Positions 59,464 to 64,000 of a stretch of 64,000 nt of DNA are shown in pieces. Source of the stretch: Actinomycetes bacterium (GTDB taxonomy: Bacteria > Actinomycetota > Actinomycetes > Actinomycetales > Microbacteriaceae); assembly GCA_029779645.1 (NCBI GenBank), contig JAKPAC010000010.1:186001-250000 (forward strand), written 5' to 3'. How positions within the stretch are numbered: position 1 is the first letter of the stretch; the number at the start of each line of letters is the position of its first letter. A program made the translations under genes and the position numbers. The notes under the pieces were generated by a model. That model saw nothing but the letters and a program-made list of their open reading frames with translations, was not told where the DNA came from and made no database searches.

Positions 59464-60543
59464 CTACTGCTGCTCGCCCAGCGCAGCCAGGCGCTCTTCC
59501 TCGTCGGCCGCGATGCAGGACGCGATCACCGGGTCGAGCGCGCCGTCCATCACCTGGTCGAGGTTGTACGCCTTGTATCCGGTGCGGTGATCGGCGATGC
59601 GGTTCTCGGGGAAGTTGTACGTGCGGATGCGCTCGGAGCGGTCCATGCCGCGGATCTGCGATTTGCGGGCCGCGGAGGACGCGGCATCCAGCTCTTCCTG
59701 CTGCCGGGCGAGGATGCGGGCGCGGAGCACGCGCATGCCGGCCTCGCGGTTCTGCAGCTGCGACTTCTCGTTCTGCATCGACACCACGATGCCCGTGGGC
59801 AGGTGGGTGATGCGCACGGCCGAGTCGGTGGTGTTCACCGACTGACCGCCCGGACCCGACGAGCGGTACACGTCGATCTTCAGATCGTTCGGCTGGATGA
59901 CGACCTCTTCGGGCTCGTCGACCTCGGGGAACACGAGCACGCCGGTGGTGGAGGTGTGGATGCGCCCCTGCGACTCGGTGGCCGGCACGCGCTGCACGCG
60001 GTGCACGCCGCCCTCGTACTTCAGGTGCGCCCAGACGCCCTGCGAGGGGTCGCTCGATGCGCCCTTGATCGCGACCTGCACGTCCTTGTAGCCGCCGAGG
60101 TCGGATTCGTTGCGCTCGAGCAGCTCGGTCTTCCACCCCTTCGCGGCGGCGTACTGGAGGTACATGCGCAGCAGGTCTGCCGCGAACAGCGCGCTCTCCG
60201 CGCCGCCCTCGCCGCCCTTGATCTCGAGGATGACATCGCGCGCGTCGTCCGGGTCGCGGGGAATCAGCAGGCGCCGGAGCTTCTCCTGCGCCGTCGCGAC
60301 CTCCTCCTCGAGGGCCGGAACCTCCTCGGCGAACGCGTCGTCCTCCCGGGCCAGCTCGCGCGCCGCGGCGAGGTCATCCTTCGCCCCGAGCCACACGTCG
60401 TTGGCGTGCACGATCTTCGAGAGCTCGGCGTAGCGACGGTTCACGCGCTTCGCGCGCGCAGCATCAGCATGCACGGCGGGGTCCGAGAGCTCCTCCTGGA
60501 CCGCCTTGTGCTCCTCGATCAGCGCCTTGACCGAGTCAAACAT
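59464..60543 (-). CDS. prfA: Peptide chain release factor 1
   Basis: Reads UAA and UAG stop codons and triggers release. The 359-residue product has the codon-recognition PAT (187-189) and the catalytic GGQ (232-234) in [18 protein letters not shown]. The ATG at 60543 ([12 protein letters not shown]) matches family starts and has GAGGCG upstream; ATG at 60558 is the alternative. It follows rho by 17 bases with no rpmE between, unlike M. tuberculosis. Confidence 0.96.
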   Translation of the reverse strand: MFDSVKALIEEHKAVQEELSDPAVHADAARAKRVNRRYAELSKIVHANDVWLGAKDDLAAARELAREDDAFAEEVPALEEEVATAQEKLRRLLIPRDPDDARDVILEIKGGEGGAESALFAADLLRMYLQYAAAKGWKTELLERNESDLGGYKDVQVAIKGASSDPSQGVWAHLKYEGGVHRVQRVPATESQGRIHTSTTGVLVFPEVDEPEEVVIQPNDLKIDVYRSSGPGGQSVNTTDSAVRITHLPTGIVVSMQNEKSQLQNREAGMRVLRARILARQQEELDAASSAARKSQIRGMDRSERIRTYNFPENRIADHRTGYKAYNLDQVMDGALDPVIASCIAADEEERLAALGEQQ

Positions 60544-60560
60544 GGACGCCTCGGCCATGA

Positions 60561-62636
60561 TCAGCGGATGTTGCTGTCGGGCCCGTGGCTGTGACCGCCG
60601 CCGGGCGTCGGGATCGACTTCTGCATCTGCACGAGGAACTCGACGTTCGACGAGGTCTCCTTGAGCTTGCCGAGCACGACCTCGAGCGCCTGCTGCGGGT
60701 CGAGGCCGGCGAGCGCACGACGAAGCTTCCACGTGATCTTGACCTCATCGGCCGAGAGCAGCATCTCCTCGCGACGCGTCGACGATGCGTTCACGTCGAC
60801 CGCGGGGAAGATCCGCTTGTCTGCCAGCTGACGCGACAGGCGCAGCTCGCTGTTGCCGGTGCCCTTGAACTCCTCGAAGATGACCTCGTCCATCTTGGAG
60901 CCGGTCTCGACGAGCGCGGTCGCGAGGATGGTGAGCGAGCCGCCGTTCTCGATGTTGCGCGCGGCGCCGAAGAAGCGCTTGGGCGGGTACAGCGCCGAGG
61001 CGTCGACGCCGCCCGTGAGCACGCGACCCGACGTCGGGGCCGAGATGTTGTAGGCGCGGCCGAGGCGGGTGATCGAGTCGAGCAGCACGACCACGTCGCG
61101 ACCCAGCTCGACCAGGCGCTTCGCGCGCTCGATCGCGAGCTCGGCGACGGTGGTGTGGTCCTCTGCGGGGCGGTCGAAGGTCGAGGCGATGACCTCGCCG
61201 CGCACGGTGCGCTGCATGTCGGTGACCTCTTCGGGACGCTCGTCGACCAGCACGACCATGAGGTGCACCTCGGGGTTGTTGATCGCGATGGCGTTCGCGA
61301 TCTGCTGCAGCACGATGGTCTTGCCGGCCTTCGGGGGCGCGACGATCAGGCCGCGCTGCCCCTTGCCGATCGGGGCGACCAGGTCGATGATGCGCTGCGT
61401 GAGCTTCTCGGGCGCGGTCTCGAGGCGCAGGCGCTCCTGCGGGTACAGCGGGGTGAGCGAGCCGAACTCGACGCGGCCGGCGGCGTCCTCGACCGAGAGG
61501 CCGTTGATCGCGTCGACCTTCACCAGCGCGTTGTACTTCTGGCGGCCCGTGGGCTCGCCCTCGCGCGGCTGCTTGATGGCGCCGATGACGGCGTCGCCCT
61601 TGCGCAGGTTGTACTTCTTCACCTGGCCGAGCGAGACGTAGACGTCGCTCGGACCGGGCAGGTAGCCGGTGGTGCGCACGAAGGCGTAGTTGTCGAGCAC
61701 GTCGAGGATGCCGGCGACGGGCACGAGCACGTCGTCATCGGCGATCTCGGACTCGAACTCGTCGCCCGTGTTCTGGCTCCGACGCTTCGCGCCGCGGCCG
61801 CGTCCGCGGCCACGGCCCTGCTCGCCATCGCCCTCGGCCGCGTCGTCGTCGACGCCCTGGCCACCGCCGCGCTGCTGCTGGGCGGGCGCTGCGGACTGCT
61901 CGTCCTGACCAGAGCCGCCGTTCTGCCCGTTGCGATTGCGGTTGCGGCTGCGGCTGCGGCTGCGGCTGCGCGGCTGCGACTCCTCGCCCGACTCGTCCTC
62001 GCCGGCGGCTGCGCCGTCGGCGGGGCTCTCGCCGGCCGCGTCCGCAGCCTCGGCGCCGGGCGCCTGCTGCGACTGCTGACCACGACGGCGACGGCCGGTG
62101 GATGCCGGCGCGCCCGCGTCCGCGCCCTCGGCGGCGTGCTCGCCCGCCGGCGCCTCGGCGGGCGTGATGGCCTCGGCGAGCTGCGCGAGATCGGCGGCGA
62201 TGGCCGAGGCGGGGTTCGTGCCCTCGACGACCGGGGCACCTGCGCCGCTGCGGGCCCGGCGCGAGCCGCGCTTGCGCTGCCCGCCCGTCGTCGCCTCGGT
62301 CTCGGTCGGTGCCGGCTCGGCATCGGGGGCCTCGACGACCGCCGGCTCGGCGACCGCCTCTGCGGCCGCCTCCACGACGGCCGCGTCGGCCGGGGCGTCT
62401 GGCTCAGGGCTGTCGCCGACGGCGATCTCCTCGGCCGTGTCGTCGGCGACGACCTCGTCCGCGGCGGCGGGAGCGGCCTGGATCTCGGTGATCGAGTCCA
62501 CCAGTTCTCCCTTGCGAAGTTTGGACGAGCCCGGGATGCCCAGGGCTCGTGCGATGGCCTGCAGCTGCCCGACCGTCAGAGAGGTGAGGTCCTGGGTTGC
62601 AGAATTGTCAGTTGCGTCGATGTTGACGTGAGTCAC
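60561..62636 (-). CDS. rho: Transcription termination factor Rho
   Basis: Hexameric RNA-dependent ATPase that ends transcription. The 691-residue product has a Rho N-terminal SAP-like domain ([27 protein letters not shown]), then a low-complexity insertion (about 60-290) first Ala/Glu-rich and then with RSRSR and RNRNGQN repeats, then the RNA-binding OSB fold and the motor with P-loop APPKAGKT near 431-438 and the '[16 protein letters not shown]' segment. The insertion is the actinobacterial type, extending RNA binding. Start is GTG at 62636 after AAGGAA. An 18-base palindrome is in the upstream region. Confidence 0.97.
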   Translation of the reverse strand: MTHVNIDATDNSATQDLTSLTVGQLQAIARALGIPGSSKLRKGELVDSITEIQAAPAAADEVVADDTAEEIAVGDSPEPDAPADAAVVEAAAEAVAEPAVVEAPDAEPAPTETEATTGGQRKRGSRRARSGAGAPVVEGTNPASAIAADLAQLAEAITPAEAPAGEHAAEGADAGAPASTGRRRRGQQSQQAPGAEAADAAGESPADGAAAGEDESGEESQPRSRSRSRSRNRNRNGQNGGSGQDEQSAAPAQQQRGGGQGVDDDAAEGDGEQGRGRGRGRGAKRRSQNTGDEFESEIADDDVLVPVAGILDVLDNYAFVRTTGYLPGPSDVYVSLGQVKKYNLRKGDAVIGAIKQPREGEPTGRQKYNALVKVDAINGLSVEDAAGRVEFGSLTPLYPQERLRLETAPEKLTQRIIDLVAPIGKGQRGLIVAPPKAGKTIVLQQIANAIAINNPEVHLMVVLVDERPEEVTDMQRTVRGEVIASTFDRPAEDHTTVAELAIERAKRLVELGRDVVVLLDSITRLGRAYNISAPTSGRVLTGGVDASALYPPKRFFGAARNIENGGSLTILATALVETGSKMDEVIFEEFKGTGNSELRLSRQLADKRIFPAVDVNASSTRREEMLLSADEVKITWKLRRALAGLDPQQALEVVLGKLKETSSNVEFLVQMQKSIPTPGGGHSHGPDSNIR

Positions 62637-62663
62637 TCAGTGTTCCTTTTCGGCCGCGCCGAG

Positions 62664-62681
62664 AACGCTCGATCGAGCGTT
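62664..62681. promoter_or_regulatory. 18-base palindrome upstream of rho
   Basis: AACGCTCGATCGAGCGTT, perfect with no spacer, 28-45 bases before the rho start. It can fold as a hairpin in the rho leader or bind a dimer. The rest of 62637-62771 shows no gene and no clear promoter. Confidence 0.45.
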
Positions 62682-62771
62682 TCCGCTGAGACGGTGATGG
62701 TGCAATGAATTCGCAGAGTTGCGACGGAGGCCAGAGTCACGCGGATAAAACGACCGCATGGAACCCTCCGC

Positions 62772-63686
62772 TTACTCCTTTACTGTAGCACCCTTGACAT
62801 CGACGGCCAGCATGAGCGCATGCCAGGGGCTCGTGGCGTGGCGCGCGACCAGCTCGGCCGCGACCGCGCGGCGGCCCGGGCCGTCCGCCAGCACGAGCAC
62901 GCTCGGTCCGGCGCCCGAGACGACCGCGGCGAAGCCCTCGGCGCGGAGCATCCGCACGAGCGCGTCGGTCTCGGGCATCGCCGACGCCCGGTAGCTCTGG
63001 TGCAGCTTGTCTTCAGTGGCGGCCAGCAGCAGCTCGGGGCTCTGCGTGAGCGCGGCGATCAGCAACGCCGAGCGCGAGACGTTGAAGATCGCGTCCTCGT
63101 GCGGCACCGACTGCGGCTGCAGGCTGCGGGCGAGCTTGGTCGACATCGTGAAGGTGGGCACGAACACGAGCGGCGAGACGCCGCGGTGCACGATCAGCTT
63201 CTTGTGCTGCGGGCCGTGCTCGTCGAGCCAGGCGATCGTGAGGCCGCCGAACAGCGAGGGTGCGACGTTGTCGGGGTGTCCCTCGATCTCGGTGGCGATG
63301 CGCAGCAGGTCGCCGTGCGTGATCTCGACGACCCCCTCGAGCAGTCCGCGCGCGGCGACGATGCCGGCGACGACTGCGGCGCCGGACGAGCCGAGGCCGC
63401 GCCCGTGCGGGATGCCGTTGACCGCGTGCAGGCGCAGGCCGGGCAGCGGCTGACCGAACTGCTCGTACACGTACGCGATCGAGCTGACGATCAGGTTCGA
63501 GGCATCCCGGGGGATCTCGTCGGCGCCGACGCCCTCCACGGTCACCTCGAGCCCCTGCTCGGGCAGCGCGGTGACCGTGAGCTCGTCATAGATCGACAGC
63601 GCGAGGCCGAGCGTGTCGAACCCCGGCCCGAGGTTGGCCGTGGTGGCCGGCACCCGCACCGTGACGGTGCGCGTGGCGTCGGTCAC
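62772..63686 (-). CDS. thrB: Homoserine kinase
   Basis: GHMP-family kinase making O-phosphohomoserine for threonine. The 304-residue product begins VTDATRTVTVRVPATTANLGPGFDTLG and has the ATP loop IPHGRGLGSSGAAVVAG. The start is GTG at 63686, overlapping the thrC stop (GTGA), so thrC and thrB are translationally coupled. Ends VKGATVKE-TAA. Confidence 0.96.
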   Translation of the reverse strand: MTDATRTVTVRVPATTANLGPGFDTLGLALSIYDELTVTALPEQGLEVTVEGVGADEIPRDASNLIVSSIAYVYEQFGQPLPGLRLHAVNGIPHGRGLGSSGAAVVAGIVAARGLLEGVVEITHGDLLRIATEIEGHPDNVAPSLFGGLTIAWLDEHGPQHKKLIVHRGVSPLVFVPTFTMSTKLARSLQPQSVPHEDAIFNVSRSALLIAALTQSPELLLAATEDKLHQSYRASAMPETDALVRMLRAEGFAAVVSGAGPSVLVLADGPGRRAVAAELVARHATSPWHALMLAVDVKGATVKE

Positions 63687-64000
63687 GCGAGTGGCCCCTC
63701 GGGGGCGAGCCCGAGCACCGATGCGACCTCGGAGGTGCTGGCGTCGACGACCGTGGGCTGCACCTCGCCGCCGTCGGCGGTGCGAAGCGCCCACTGCGGG
63801 TCCTTCAGGCCGTGGCCCGTGACCGTCAGCACGACGCGCGAGCCGGCCGGGATCTGCCCCGCCTCGGCGCGCTCGAGCAGACCCGCGACGCTGATCGCCG
63901 ACGCGGGCTCGACGAAGATGCCGACCTCGCTCGAGAGCAGACGCTGGGCCGCCAGGATGCGCTCGTCGTCGATCGCGCCGAAGTAGCCGTTCGATGCGTC
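63683..64000 (-). CDS. thrC: Threonine synthase, C-terminal part (runs off window)
   Basis: PLP enzyme converting O-phosphohomoserine to threonine. Only the last 105 residues are present; the frame is open at the window edge. Visible are SNGYFGAIDDERILAAQ, VEPASAISVAGLL and VLTVTGHGLKDPQW, typical of the bacterial ThrC C terminus, ending ASVLGLAPEGPLA. Its TGA overlaps the thrB GTG. The frame was translated directly from the complementary strand. Confidence 0.93.
   Translation of the reverse strand, partial: DASNGYFGAIDDERILAAQRLLSSEVGIFVEPASAISVAGLLERAEAGQIPAGSRVVLTVTGHGLKDPQWALRTADGGEVQPTVVDASTSEVASVLGLAPEGPLA

Noticed and set aside
62794..62799. Plus-strand TTGACA, a perfect -35 box
   Set aside because: It lies in the end of thrB, and no plus-strand gene follows; probably chance.

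Overview
The window is a very GC-rich, gene-dense piece of an actinobacterial chromosome. Gene content, gene order and the strong preference for G or C at third codon positions point to the family Microbacteriaceae, most likely Microbacterium or a close relative; this is inference, since no rRNA or species marker is present. Almost all of it is core chromosome. I see no insertion sequence, prophage, CRISPR array, tRNA or rRNA gene, and no intergenic stretch above 300 bases.

Layout. 1-7.5 kb: an oligopeptidase B-like peptidase, 6-phosphofructokinase, a SNF2-type helicase, a lipoprotein and a glycerophosphodiesterase. 7.6-12.2 kb: a deoxyribose catabolic operon (SorC-type regulator, deoC, and an aldehyde dehydrogenase in two overlapping pieces). 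12.3-25.4 kb: the actinobacterial translation block on the minus strand (ribF, truB, rbfA, infB, ylxR, nusA, proS), with mutY, a LOG-family protein, a degenerate nucleoside-kinase-like protein and small membrane proteins. 25.5-35.3 kb: an RNB ribonuclease, pyroglutamyl peptidase, and the dxr / site-2 protease / ispG set, split by two opposite-strand genes: a fused TrpE-TrpG anthranilate synthase behind a Trp-Trp leader peptide, and a MurE-like ligase. 35.3-47.1 kb: an FKBP lipoprotein, an acyltransferase, an OsmC protein, an asparaginase / alanine dehydrogenase operon, an EccC/FtsK-like ATPase next to a PP2C phosphatase, an aldo/keto reductase, a DUF5684-like membrane protein and YaaA. 47.2-64 kb: the atp operon preceded by an AtpI-like gene, wecA, the Sua5/YwlC gene and prmC, then cysK-cysE on the plus strand, then prfA, rho, thrB and the end of thrC.

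How it works together. Several overlapping start/stop codons (ATGA or GTGA) mark translationally coupled pairs. Many genes seem to be transcribed without a leader: a TANNNT hexamer sits 6-8 bases before the start codon, and this pattern settled several starts. Convergent pairs are usually separated by GC-rich hairpins.

No wholly new multi-gene system is evident. The most informative less-described elements are the trp attenuator, the split ALDH16-like pair with a 28-base palindrome upstream of its operon, a 7+4+7 direct-repeat box in front of the glycerophosphodiesterase, a triple 12-base site upstream of the helicase, an EccC-like ATPase without a visible secretion locus, and opposite-strand insertions into two operons that are normally contiguous.
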